Source: DASUGC01 sp035606665 (GTDB lineage Bacteria > Acidobacteriota > Vicinamibacteria > Vicinamibacterales > SCN-69-37). From it: a stretch of DNA of 64,000 nt. Each line of letters begins with the position of its first letter. Positions within the stretch are counted from its first letter, which is position 1. The notes beneath the pieces are model-generated. The model made no database searches and was not told the origin of the DNA. It saw only the letters and a program-made list of their open reading frames with translations. This document shows positions 26,570 through 35,043 of this stretch, piece after piece. A program made the position numbers and the translations under genes. Location of the stretch: contig DATNEY010000034.1 in assembly GCA_035606665.1 (NCBI GenBank), positions 1-64,000 on the forward strand, written 5' to 3'.

Positions 26570-27862
26570 TCAAAGTTTGACGTTCGAATCCCGGGGCTCC
26601 GTCACGGCGTAATAGGCAGTCCCCGCCAGCCCGATGGCGCCGCCGATGAGAAAGGTCGCATCCGGCCCGATCTGCTGCCAGAGGAGCGCGGCAACCATGG
26701 GCGCCGGGCAGAAGGCGAACGACCGGAGGCCCCAGTAGAGACCGACGCCGCGCGCCCGGATCTCGGGCGAAAAGCCGGCCGTAATCAATGACTTGCGGGC
26801 AGGTTCACCGAACTCGCGAAGGCCGTTGATCACATACGCCACAACCAGTCCGGCCATGACCGGCCACCCAAGTCCGGCGGCCGCCCTCGGCAGCAGCACG
26901 AGGCAGATCGGAAACAGCGAAAACAGGAGGAATGTGAGCCCGATGAATGGACGCGGGGACGCGGACCTGTCGACCCACTTGCCGACCGGAATGTAGGTAA
27001 GGAGCGCCGTCGTGGCCATGATCGCGAGGAGGAATCCCGCGGCCGCTGCCGCTCCCGCCTCGGTCCAGGCGCCCGTCCGAACGAGCATCGAAACGACATA
27101 GAGCACGGCAAAGTCACGGGCGAACCAGTCCCCCCAGCGAATGAATATTTCCGCGGTAAGGAGTCTCCGCAGCTCCGGGGACATGCCGGCGAGCACGCTC
27201 GAAAGCGGCACCGGCGGCGCCGCCGCGTGCGGCGGCGGACGCCATCGAATGGCGAACTGCAGCACCACGGCGAGGCCGACGAGACCGAACGCGAGCGTAA
27301 GGTTCAACCAGTACCCGATCGCTCCGAACATCAGGCCCCCGAGCGCCGGGCCGACGATCTTTGGCACTCGCTTCTGAATGCTCTGGACGGCAAAGGCAAT
27401 CGTCCGCCGTTCCTTCCGGACCTCGCTGCCGACGACGTCGAAGGTCGCCGGGACGGAAAGTGGCTCCCAGTTGGTGAGAAGCAGCGCGCCCGCGGCGATG
27501 GCCCAAGGATGGCTCGCGCCGAGCATGATCAGAAACCCAATGAGCATCGGCAGCCCGGACAGGGCGAGCGCGGTGCGCGCGCCCAGCCGATGCGCGATGC
27601 TGCCACCCGCGATGTAGCCGGCGCCTTCGAGAAGATTCTTGATGGACGCGATCGCGCCGACGTAGATCGCGGCATTTGCGACGGCCGACGCGGCATCCGC
27701 GGCACCCCGCGCGACGGACTCGTCACGAAGGTGCAGCGACAGGAAGTTTGCCCAGAGTTCCTCGGCGAGTCCGAGGCAACCGATGACGGCGAGCACCGAC
27801 AACGCCGCGCGATTGATCCCGAACCAATCGGCGAGCGACTCTCTGCGCGTCATGGCCGTCAC
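26570..27862 (-). CDS. MFS transporter
   Basis: 430 residues, about 11-12 hydrophobic segments. The loop between segments 2 and 3 carries GGSIAHRLGARTAL, the MFS motif A region (G-x-x-x-D-R-x-G-R-R) with Asp replaced by His. KSLITAGFSPEIRARGVGLYWGLR in the second half is an MFS-like repeat of the motif. No substrate can be named; the closest pattern is drug/metabolite efflux. Start may also be the internal ATG three codons later (27853). Divergent from the sdh operon (64-bp gap). Confidence 0.82.
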   Translation of the reverse strand: MTAMTRRESLADWFGINRAALSVLAVIGCLGLAEELWANFLSLHLRDESVARGAADAASAVANAAIYVGAIASIKNLLEGAGYIAGGSIAHRLGARTALALSGLPMLIGFLIMLGASHPWAIAAGALLLTNWEPLSVPATFDVVGSEVRKERRTIAFAVQSIQKRVPKIVGPALGGLMFGAIGYWLNLTLAFGLVGLAVVLQFAIRWRPPPHAAAPPVPLSSVLAGMSPELRRLLTAEIFIRWGDWFARDFAVLYVVSMLVRTGAWTEAGAAAAAGFLLAIMATTALLTYIPVGKWVDRSASPRPFIGLTFLLFSLFPICLVLLPRAAAGLGWPVMAGLVVAYVINGLREFGEPARKSLITAGFSPEIRARGVGLYWGLRSFAFCPAPMVAALLWQQIGPDATFLIGGAIGLAGTAYYAVTEPRDSNVKL

Positions 27863-27926
27863 CTAAAGAACCCGGGAACCAGAGGAACCTGAGGTATGTT
27901 ATGCGCACTTTCTCGGGAGGTTGCGG

Positions 27927-28748
27927 ATGCAAACGGCTCCGGTAGCAGTAGTACGGCGAGGATTCGGCGAGACGATGCGCAAGGACGCGTGGTGGACGCA
28001 GCCGGCGGTCGTCTTCGTCGTCCTATCGACGTTCGTGGTGTACGCGACCTGGGCGGCGTTCCAGAACGCGCATTACACCTTCGGCCCGTACCTCTCGCCG
28101 TTCTATTCCCCGGTATTGTTCGTCTCCCCCGGCGACACGGCCGGCCTGGAGCACGCTTGGTTCGGCCTGAAGCCCTCGTGGATTCCGGCATTTCTGCCGT
28201 TCTCGCCGGCGTTGCTGATACTGCCCTTCCCCGGCCTCTTCCGATTCACCTGTTATTACTACCGCGGCGCCTACTACAAGTCGTTCTGGGCGGACCCGCC
28301 CGCGTGCGCCGTCGGCGAGCCACGCAAGAAGTACCTGGGGGAAAACTCCTTCCCCCTGATCCTCCAGAACGTTCATCGCTATTTCATGTGGGCCGCGGTG
28401 GTCTTCCTGGGATTCCTGTCGTACGACGTGTGGCTGGCGCTGTGGTTCACGAACCCCGCGACGGGACAGGCGGAGTTTGGCATCGGCCTCGGCACGCTCC
28501 TCCTGCTCGTGAACGTCGTTCTCCTCAGCTGCTACACGCTCGGCTGCCACGCGTTCCGGCACGTGATCGGTGGTTTCTTCGATGAGGTCTCGAAGCACCC
28601 GGCGTGCGACTTCGGGTACGCGTGCTCGAGCTCGCTGAACGGCAAGCATCAGCTCTTCGCGTGGTGCAGCCTGATCTCCGTGATGTCGTCGGACGTCTAC
28701 GTGCGTCTGTGCTCGATGGGTTACATCACAGACCTGAGGATCTTCTAG
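27927..28748 (+). CDS. Succinate dehydrogenase/fumarate reductase membrane anchor
   Basis: 273 residues from ATG 27927 (TTG 27921 possible). At least five hydrophobic segments, e.g. VVFVVLSTFVVYATWAAF, FLPFSPALLILPFPGLF, MWAAVVFLGFLSYDVWLALWF and IGLGTLLLLVNVVLLSCYTLGCHAF. His residues at NVHRYFMW and CHAFRHVIGG could ligate haem. It directly precedes the flavoprotein (stop at 28748, next ATG at 28749), so its role as the single large cytochrome b-type anchor of the complex is clear from context. It resembles the anchor found in Acidobacteria and Actinobacteria. Confidence 0.82.
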   Translation: MQTAPVAVVRRGFGETMRKDAWWTQPAVVFVVLSTFVVYATWAAFQNAHYTFGPYLSPFYSPVLFVSPGDTAGLEHAWFGLKPSWIPAFLPFSPALLILPFPGLFRFTCYYYRGAYYKSFWADPPACAVGEPRKKYLGENSFPLILQNVHRYFMWAAVVFLGFLSYDVWLALWFTNPATGQAEFGIGLGTLLLLVNVVLLSCYTLGCHAFRHVIGGFFDEVSKHPACDFGYACSSSLNGKHQLFAWCSLISVMSSDVYVRLCSMGYITDLRIF

Positions 28749-30569
28749 ATGGGCGTCACGAACATCAACAGCTACGACGTCCTGGTGATCGGCGCGGGAG
28801 GCGCCGGGCTCCGCGCGGCCATCGAGGCGGCGGGCGCCGGTGTGTCGGTCGGCCTCATCTGCAAGTCGCTGCTCGGCAAGGCGCACACGGTCATGGCGGA
28901 GGGCGGCATGGCTGCGGCGCTCGGGCACAACGACGACCGCGACAACTGGAAGGTGCATTTCGCCGACACGATGCGCGGCGGCCAGTACGTGAACAACTGG
29001 CGGATGGCCGAGCTGCACGCCAGGGAAGCGCCGGATCGCGTGCGCGAGCTCGAGGCGTGGGGCGCGGTGTTCGATCGCACGCCGGACGGCCGCATCAACC
29101 AGCGCAACTTCGGCGGACACCGGTATCCGCGTCTCGCGCACGTCGGCGACCGCACCGGCCTCGAGTTGATCAGAACGCTGCAGGATCACACGGTCTATCT
29201 GGGCGTCACCGTCCACATGGAATACACGGTGATCGATCTGCTCCACGACGATCAGGGCGCGGTTGCCGGCGCGGTTGCCTACGACCGTGAACGTGGACGC
29301 TTCCACATGTTCGTGGCCAAGGCCGTGGTGCTCGCGACCGGCGGTGTGGGCCGCGCCTTCAAGATCACGAGCAACAGCTGGGAGGGCACCGGCGACGGCC
29401 ACGCGATGGCGTATCGCGCCGGCGCCGAGCTCATCGACATGGAGTTCGTGCAGTTCCATCCGACGGGCATGGTGTGGCCGCCGTCAGTGAAGGGCATCCT
29501 CGTGACCGAGGGGGTGCGCGGCGAGGGCGGCGTCCTCAAGAACAACGAAGGCCGCCGCTTCATGTTCGACGACATCCCGGACAACTACAAGCCGCAGACG
29601 GCATCGGACGCCGAGGAAGGCTGGCGGTACACGCAGGGCGACAAGAGCGCCCGTCGACCGCCCGAGCTCCTGACGCGCGACCACGTGGCGCGCTGCATCC
29701 GCCGGGAGATCAAAGCCGGCCGGGGATCTCCGCACGGCGGCGTGTTCCTCGACATCGCCTGGATCAAGGAGAAGCTCTCGAACGCCGAGGACCACATCAA
29801 GCGCAAGCTCCCGAGCATGTACCACCAGTTCAAGGAGCTCGCGGACATCGACATCACGAAGGAGCCGATGGAAGTCGGCCCGACGACGCACTACATCATG
29901 GGCGGGATCAAGGTGGACGCCGACACGCAGGAGTCCACCGTGCCGGGGCTCTTTGCCGCCGGTGAGTGCGCGGCGGGCATCAACGGCGCGAACCGGCTCG
30001 GCGGCAATTCGTTGTCGGACCTGATCGTGTTCGGCAAGCGCGCCGGGGAATTCGCGGCCGCGCACGCGAAGAAGCGCGGCAGCGTGAAGCTCAACGACGC
30101 GGCGGCGAACGACGCGATGAAGGCGGCGCTCGCGCCGTTCGATCGCGGTGCCGCCGGCGAGAATCCCTACAAGGTTCAGCACGATCTGCAGGAGATGATG
30201 CAGGACCTCGTCGGCATCGTCCGCGTGGAGTCCGAGATGCTCGAGGCCGTGCAGCGCCTCGGTGCCTTGAAAGAGCGCGCTTCACGGTCCGGCGTCGAGG
30301 GCCACCGGGAGTACCACACCGGGTGGCACGCGTGCATCGATCTGCGGAACCTGCTCATCGTCTCGGAGGCCATCGCGCGTTCCGCAATCGAGCGCAAGGA
30401 GAGCCGCGGCGGGCACTTCAGGGACGACTATCCGGACAAGTCGGCCGAGTTCGCGACGTTCAACATCGCGGTCTCCCCGGGCACGGGCGATGCGATGCAG
30501 GTGGTACGGCGACCGCTGAAAGAGATGCCGGCTGAACTGAAACAAGTGATCGAAGATCAAAAGCAATAG
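28749..30569 (+). CDS. sdhA: Succinate dehydrogenase/fumarate reductase flavoprotein subunit
   Basis: 606 residues. FAD-binding VLVIGAGGAGLRAAIEAAGAG at the N-terminus; the covalent-FAD His region KAHTVMAEGGMAAAL; capping domain; active-site FHPTGMVWP and the catalytic Arg/His region near EGVRGEGGVLKN; PTTHYIMGGIKVD; then ECAAGINGANRLGGNSL. The C-terminal helical domain is complete. It transfers electrons between succinate/fumarate and the Fe-S subunit. The direction in vivo (SDH or fumarate reductase) cannot be told from sequence. Immediately follows the membrane anchor without a gap. Confidence 0.96.
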   Translation: MGVTNINSYDVLVIGAGGAGLRAAIEAAGAGVSVGLICKSLLGKAHTVMAEGGMAAALGHNDDRDNWKVHFADTMRGGQYVNNWRMAELHAREAPDRVRELEAWGAVFDRTPDGRINQRNFGGHRYPRLAHVGDRTGLELIRTLQDHTVYLGVTVHMEYTVIDLLHDDQGAVAGAVAYDRERGRFHMFVAKAVVLATGGVGRAFKITSNSWEGTGDGHAMAYRAGAELIDMEFVQFHPTGMVWPPSVKGILVTEGVRGEGGVLKNNEGRRFMFDDIPDNYKPQTASDAEEGWRYTQGDKSARRPPELLTRDHVARCIRREIKAGRGSPHGGVFLDIAWIKEKLSNAEDHIKRKLPSMYHQFKELADIDITKEPMEVGPTTHYIMGGIKVDADTQESTVPGLFAAGECAAGINGANRLGGNSLSDLIVFGKRAGEFAAAHAKKRGSVKLNDAAANDAMKAALAPFDRGAAGENPYKVQHDLQEMMQDLVGIVRVESEMLEAVQRLGALKERASRSGVEGHREYHTGWHACIDLRNLLIVSEAIARSAIERKESRGGHFRDDYPDKSAEFATFNIAVSPGTGDAMQVVRRPLKEMPAELKQVIEDQKQ

Positions 30570-30615
30570 AGCCCTGCTTCATGTGCAAAGAGCATGAGTG
30601 CAGCGTGAGGAGTTG

Positions 30616-31362
30616 ATGGCACAAGCGACATTCAAGATCTGGCGCGGCGGTTCGGACCAACCCGGCACGTTCGTGGACTACTCCACCGAGGTGTCCGAGG
30701 GCATGGTCGTCCTCGACGCGGTTCACAGGATTCAGGCGGATCAGGCGCCCGATCTGGCGTGCCGATGGAACTGCAAGGCCGGCAAATGCGGTTCGTGCTC
30801 GGCCGAGATCAACGGGCGTCCGAAGTTGATGTGCATGACGCGTTTGAACAGCCTCGACATGACGCAGCCGGTCACCGTCGAGCCGATGCGGGCATTTCCG
30901 TCGATCAAGGACCTGGTGACGGACGTGTCCTTCAATTTCCGCGCGAAGCCGGGCATCAAGAAGTTCGCGCCACGCAAGCCCGACGCCGCGGATGGCACGT
31001 GGCGCATGGCGCAGCGCGATGTCGATCGCGTCCAGGAATTCCGGAAGTGCATCGAGTGCTTCCTCTGCCAGGACGTCTGCCACGTGATCCGCGATCACGG
31101 CAAGAACGACGAGGGCTTCATCGGGCCGCGCTACTTCGTCTACGCGGCCGCGCTCGAGATGCATCCGCTCGATTCGGCCGACCGCCTCCAGGATCTCAGG
31201 GACGCGCACGGCCTCGGCTACTGCAACATCACCAAGTGCTGCACGACCGTGTGCCCCGAGCACATCCACATCACCGACAACGCGATCATTCCGCTCAAAG
31301 AGCGGGTGGTGTCACGGTACTACGATCCGATCACGCGACTGCTGCGCATGATTCGATCGTGA
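30616..31362 (+). CDS. sdhB: Succinate dehydrogenase/fumarate reductase iron-sulfur subunit
   Basis: 248 residues from ATG 30616, preceded by GAGG. Three cluster motifs: [2Fe-2S] in CRWNCKAGKCGSCSAEI with a later Cys in LMCM; [4Fe-4S] in CIECFLCQDVC; [3Fe-4S]/quinone-side in CNITKCCTTVCPEHI. It completes the complex encoded by the three adjacent genes. Confidence 0.96.
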   Translation: MAQATFKIWRGGSDQPGTFVDYSTEVSEGMVVLDAVHRIQADQAPDLACRWNCKAGKCGSCSAEINGRPKLMCMTRLNSLDMTQPVTVEPMRAFPSIKDLVTDVSFNFRAKPGIKKFAPRKPDAADGTWRMAQRDVDRVQEFRKCIECFLCQDVCHVIRDHGKNDEGFIGPRYFVYAAALEMHPLDSADRLQDLRDAHGLGYCNITKCCTTVCPEHIHITDNAIIPLKERVVSRYYDPITRLLRMIRS

Positions 31363-31369
31363 GCGTCCG

Positions 31370-32002
31370 GTGAAACAGATCGGCTCCGATCGCGTCGAGT
31401 TGCGCGGCAACCTGCTGATCATCACGACGCCGGTCCGGGATCTCCCGGACTGGCAGGTCCGGAAGTATCGAGCGCCGCTGATCCGATTCGAGGGCCGCTC
31501 GTGGCGGATCACCTCTCGTACGACGTTGCCGGACGGAACTACGCGCTTCGAGCTCGCCCCATGGGATCCACGCGACGGGGAGATTCCCGGTCCAGAGATT
31601 GAGTATTCGCCGGAGGCCGTCGCGCTGCGCGATCAGGCGCTCGCGATTGGCCGGCGCCGCAGCCGCGGCACCATGCTGCTCAACTACGTGGGCCCGCTCA
31701 CGGGCTTTCTGCCGGCGCGCACCAAGAATCGCCTGGAGGAGGTCTACGGTATCGACTCCGTCGTGTCGACGAAGTGGTCCGTATTCCTGGAATTCCTCGT
31801 GGCGCTGGGCGCCTTCGTCTTGACGGCGATCGGATTGATGGTCATCGCGCTGGGTTATCCCAGTCCGATTGTCCCGATGCTGATGGTGGCGATCGGCATC
31901 GTCACTGGCGTGGACGCAGGAGTGAGACTGAGTCGGGTGCTCGCTGAGGAACGGCCGCCGCCCGGTTTCTACGAGTGGCTGTTCATGCGCAGGCGCGGGT
32001 AG
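31370..32002 (+). CDS. Hypothetical protein with two C-terminal membrane segments
   Basis: 210 residues from GTG 31370, 7 nt after sdhB, so probably in the same transcript. Residues 1-90 are a soluble beta-rich part (ELRGNLLIITTPVRDLPDW, SWRITSRTTLPDGTTRFELAPW). Two hydrophobic helices follow (SVFLEFLVALGAFVLTAIGLMVIAL and PIVPMLMVAIGIVTGVDAGVRL), and the end is basic (FMRRRG). No family recognised and no evidence for a part in the respiratory complex other than position. Confidence 0.7.
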   Translation: MKQIGSDRVELRGNLLIITTPVRDLPDWQVRKYRAPLIRFEGRSWRITSRTTLPDGTTRFELAPWDPRDGEIPGPEIEYSPEAVALRDQALAIGRRRSRGTMLLNYVGPLTGFLPARTKNRLEEVYGIDSVVSTKWSVFLEFLVALGAFVLTAIGLMVIALGYPSPIVPMLMVAIGIVTGVDAGVRLSRVLAEERPPPGFYEWLFMRRRG

Positions 32003-32023
32003 ACTCTTGGCATTGGGGGCCCC

Positions 32024-32521
32024 ATGTTCGAGTTGAAGTCCCTGTCGCCGGCTGCGATCCCGGCCGCGCTCGCGAAGGCCGAGCGCTACCGCCTGATCAA
32101 CGAGCCCGAGCAGAGCCAGAGCATCTGCGAGGACATTCTCGCCGCCGATCCCGCGAACCATGACGCGCGCGTGATGCTCATCCTCGCGTTGTCGGATCAA
32201 TTCGCGCACCGTCATCCGCTCGCCGCCGCCCGTGCGCTCGACCTGGTCGCCGGACTCGCGAGCGACTATGAGCGTGCGTACTACACCGGCCTCGTCGCCG
32301 AACGCCGCGCGCGCGCACTGCTCGATGTGCCCGGCCCCGGCGCTCGAGCGGCCGTCGAGTGGCTGCAGGACGCGATGGAGGCATACGAACGCGCCGATGG
32401 TCTCAAGCCCGCCGGCAACGACGAGGCCCGGCTGCGCTGGAACTCGTGTGCGCGCGTGCTGAACTCGAGGCCCGACCTCCTCCAGGTGGAGGACGCGGCC
32501 GCCCCGGTCATGAACGAATGA
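32024..32521 (+). CDS. Hypothetical protein, TPR-like
   Basis: 165 residues, helical throughout, with TPR-like spacing (AERYRLINEPEQSQSICEDILAADPANHDARVMLILALSDQF; AVEWLQDAMEAYERADGLKPAGNDEARLRWNSC). No signal peptide. It lies 21 bp after the preceding membrane protein gene, same strand, and is convergent with the MBOAT gene. Likely a small protein-interaction unit; the partner is unknown. Confidence 0.7.
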   Translation: MFELKSLSPAAIPAALAKAERYRLINEPEQSQSICEDILAADPANHDARVMLILALSDQFAHRHPLAAARALDLVAGLASDYERAYYTGLVAERRARALLDVPGPGARAAVEWLQDAMEAYERADGLKPAGNDEARLRWNSCARVLNSRPDLLQVEDAAAPVMNE

Positions 32522-32534
32522 CCCGCGCCTCCGC

Positions 32535-33959
32535 CTAAAACTGAAAGTAGATGAACTGCGCGCCGCTGAAGTCGCCCCACAGAAGCACGCAATAGAAGAC
32601 CGCGGCGTAGAGCGCGTAGCGCACCCCCATCGGCAGCCGGAGCGGCGCGTCCTCGTCGTCATAGCGCGCCTGATAGATGTGCACGAGCAGCAACGGCGCG
32701 ACGACCTGCAGGAACGGAATCAGCAGTGAATCGATCGTCGTAGCGGTCACGCGGAAGTTGGTGAACAAGAGCGCCGTGAAGGACGACAGTTGCGAGAAGG
32801 ACTCCGCCCGGAAGATGAGCCAGCCGTAGCAGGTGGCCAGGAACATCACGCTCCCCAGCGCCAGCCGCTTCAGATTGAGGCCCGGAGGAATCACGACGCC
32901 GTTTCTGTCGCCGAAGCCCGCGAGCGAGTGTCCGGCGACGAGCAGCGCGCCCTGATAGAGGCCCCAGATGACGAACGTCCACGCGGCGCCGTGCCACAGG
33001 CCGCCGAGCGCCATCGTGATCATCAGATTGCGGTGCGTACGCCATGCGCCATGCCGGTTGCCGCCCAACGGAATGTAGAGGTAGTCCCGTAGCCACGTGG
33101 ACAGGCTGATGTGCCAGTGACGCCAGAACTCCTGTGGCGAGATCACGAAATACGGGAACCTGAAATTGACGTTGAGTTCGATGCCCATCATGCGCGACAC
33201 GCCACGCGCGATATTCGAGTAGCCGGCGAAGTCGCCGAAGATCTGAAACGCGAACGCCCAGGATGCGACGAGCACGTCGGCGCCGGTGGGCGCCGCCGAG
33301 GGCCCGAAGACGGTGTCGACGAGCGGCGCCAGGTTGTCGGCCACGAACATCTTCTGGAAACAGCCCCAGCCGATGAGCCAGAGCCCGCGGACGACGTGCT
33401 CCTTCGTGACGGTGCGGGGCTTCTCGATCTGCGGCAGCAACAGGGACGCGCGGAGAATCGGACCGGCGACGAGATGCGGAAAGTAGGCGACGAACAGCGC
33501 GAAGTCGAGCGGGTGCGTCGTCGGCACGATCTCCCGCCGGTACACGTCGATGACGTAGCTGATCGTCATGAACGTGTAGAACGAGATGCCGATCGGCAGG
33601 ACGATCCTGAGCGTCAGCGTGTCCACGTGCCAGCCGAACGTGCCGGCGAGCGCGGCGAAGCTCTCGGCGAAGAAGTCGAAGTATTTGAAGAACCCGAGCA
33701 TCCCCAGGTTGAAGACGAGGCTCAGGATGAGCGCCAGCCGGCGTTTGGACGGCGACCGATTCGGGCCGAGATACCGGCCGACGAAGTAGTCGACAACCGT
33801 GGATCCGATGAGCAGGCCGAGGAAGCGCCAGTCCCAGGAGCCGTAAAAGTAATAGCTCGCCGCGAGCAGCATCACGTTCTGCGCGCGGTGCGGCAACACG
33901 CGGTACAGCGCGTACACCACGGCGAAGAACAGCACGAAGTCGATGGACGTGAAGACCAT
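32535..33959 (-). CDS. MBOAT family O-acyltransferase (AlgI-like)
   Basis: 474 residues, about 10-12 membrane segments. The MBOAT signature is present: SPQEFWRHWHISLSTWLRDYLYIPLGGNRHG, and the catalytic His in ALGGLWHGAAWTFVIWGLYQG. It should move an acetyl group across the membrane, as AlgI or PatA do, in concert with an SGNH-type partner. The partner is encoded just upstream (33959-34933) with start and stop touching. The acyl acceptor (polysaccharide, peptidoglycan or other) is not known. Confidence 0.93.
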   Translation of the reverse strand: MVFTSIDFVLFFAVVYALYRVLPHRAQNVMLLAASYYFYGSWDWRFLGLLIGSTVVDYFVGRYLGPNRSPSKRRLALILSLVFNLGMLGFFKYFDFFAESFAALAGTFGWHVDTLTLRIVLPIGISFYTFMTISYVIDVYRREIVPTTHPLDFALFVAYFPHLVAGPILRASLLLPQIEKPRTVTKEHVVRGLWLIGWGCFQKMFVADNLAPLVDTVFGPSAAPTGADVLVASWAFAFQIFGDFAGYSNIARGVSRMMGIELNVNFRFPYFVISPQEFWRHWHISLSTWLRDYLYIPLGGNRHGAWRTHRNLMITMALGGLWHGAAWTFVIWGLYQGALLVAGHSLAGFGDRNGVVIPPGLNLKRLALGSVMFLATCYGWLIFRAESFSQLSSFTALLFTNFRVTATTIDSLLIPFLQVVAPLLLVHIYQARYDDEDAPLRLPMGVRYALYAAVFYCVLLWGDFSGAQFIYFQF

Positions 33960-34933
33960 CAGCGTCCCGCCTGCGTGGTCACGAGACCGCTCGTCCGCAG
34001 AAAGTCGAAGAGCGCGGCGGACACGACGTCGTGCCCGCGCGGCGTCAGGTGGACGGTTCGCTGGAAGAAGAGGCCCTGCCGGTTCGGCTGCGCGAAGAGA
34101 ATTGGCTGGAGATCGAGGATCGGGACGCCGAGCGGCTGCAGAGCTTCGTTGAAGCGACGCGATGCTGATTGCCGGTCGAGCACTCCGCCCGCCTGCTCCA
34201 CCGCGGCCTTCAGGTGGCCATAGTCCGTGTCGTCGGTCTGGAACCTGGCCGGGACCAGCACGACGGCCGTTCGGGCGCCTATCGCGCGAGCGCGGTCGGC
34301 AATCTTGCCGAAGGCCTGCCGCGTCACGTCGAGACCGCGCTGAACGATGGGGGGCGGATCCGCAAGGTAGCTCGCGAGCGGCCGCTCCGGAGTGCCGGTC
34401 ACGAACCGGGCGCGCAGCTGGTCGTATCGCACGCGCACGAGCTGCAGCACCACGCTCGATCGCACGAGGCGGCGAATCTGCCGCGCCGCCGGTTGAGCGG
34501 TCGCAAGCGGCCGGCCCGCGTCGATCGACGGACCGCCGTCCGCGGCCTCGATCGCGTCATTCCCGACAAAGGCGGCGATGAGCACGATGTCCGGTTCGAA
34601 CGCCGCCGCGACGCGATCGAACAGGAACCAGTCGTCGACCGGGCCGTAGCCCTGGACGCCGGCGTTGATCACACGCCAGTGATCCGGGCCGCCGGCGGCA
34701 TTCAACTGCCGCTCGAGTTGCTCGCAGAACGTGACGGCGGCGTCGACCTGCACGGAAAACACAAGCGAGTCACCGAGCACGACGATGCGTTTCTCGCCGC
34801 GGGGCTTCGGACCGATGGGCTCCTCGTCCCGGACGCCCTGCGCGTTGATGCCGACCTCCGCGGAGAACTCCACGGTCGTGTAGCGGATCCGCGCGCCCGG
34901 CCGCAACCGGATCCCGACGTTCGGGTCGTCCAT
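33959..34933 (-). CDS. SGNH/AlgX-like acyltransferase partner (start probably further upstream)
   Basis: 324 residues from the only standard start at 34933. SGNH elements: block I GDSLVF (Ser nucleophile), NAGVQGYGPVDDW, AFVGND, and the block V-like FFQRTVHLTPRGHDVV (His). In-frame coding sequence continues upstream without a stop and reads as a membrane helix plus an EGGLRLYGAF-type stretch. I infer a start near 35047, perhaps CTG, overlapping the stop of the aminotransferase gene. That would make it 363 residues with an N-terminal anchor, as expected for a periplasmic partner of the MBOAT protein. Stop and MBOAT start overlap. Confidence 0.78.
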   Translation of the reverse strand: MDDPNVGIRLRPGARIRYTTVEFSAEVGINAQGVRDEEPIGPKPRGEKRIVVLGDSLVFSVQVDAAVTFCEQLERQLNAAGGPDHWRVINAGVQGYGPVDDWFLFDRVAAAFEPDIVLIAAFVGNDAIEAADGGPSIDAGRPLATAQPAARQIRRLVRSSVVLQLVRVRYDQLRARFVTGTPERPLASYLADPPPIVQRGLDVTRQAFGKIADRARAIGARTAVVLVPARFQTDDTDYGHLKAAVEQAGGVLDRQSASRRFNEALQPLGVPILDLQPILFAQPNRQGLFFQRTVHLTPRGHDVVSAALFDFLRTSGLVTTQAGR

Positions 34934-35043
34934 GAACAGCGACTGGAATGTCGACGAGCCTTCGAACGCGCCGTAGAGGCGGAGTCCGCCTTCGATGACG
35001 GCGAATTCAAGAGCGAGGATGAGACCGAATAAAAGAGTGCGCT

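Noticed and set aside
28023..29459. Long minus-strand open frame across the sdh anchor and flavoprotein (478 codons)
   Set aside because: Antisense shadow of well-supported genes; no domain features.
32178..32384. Arg-rich small frames inside the TPR-like gene
   Set aside because: Shadow frames of the coding strand in GC-rich DNA.
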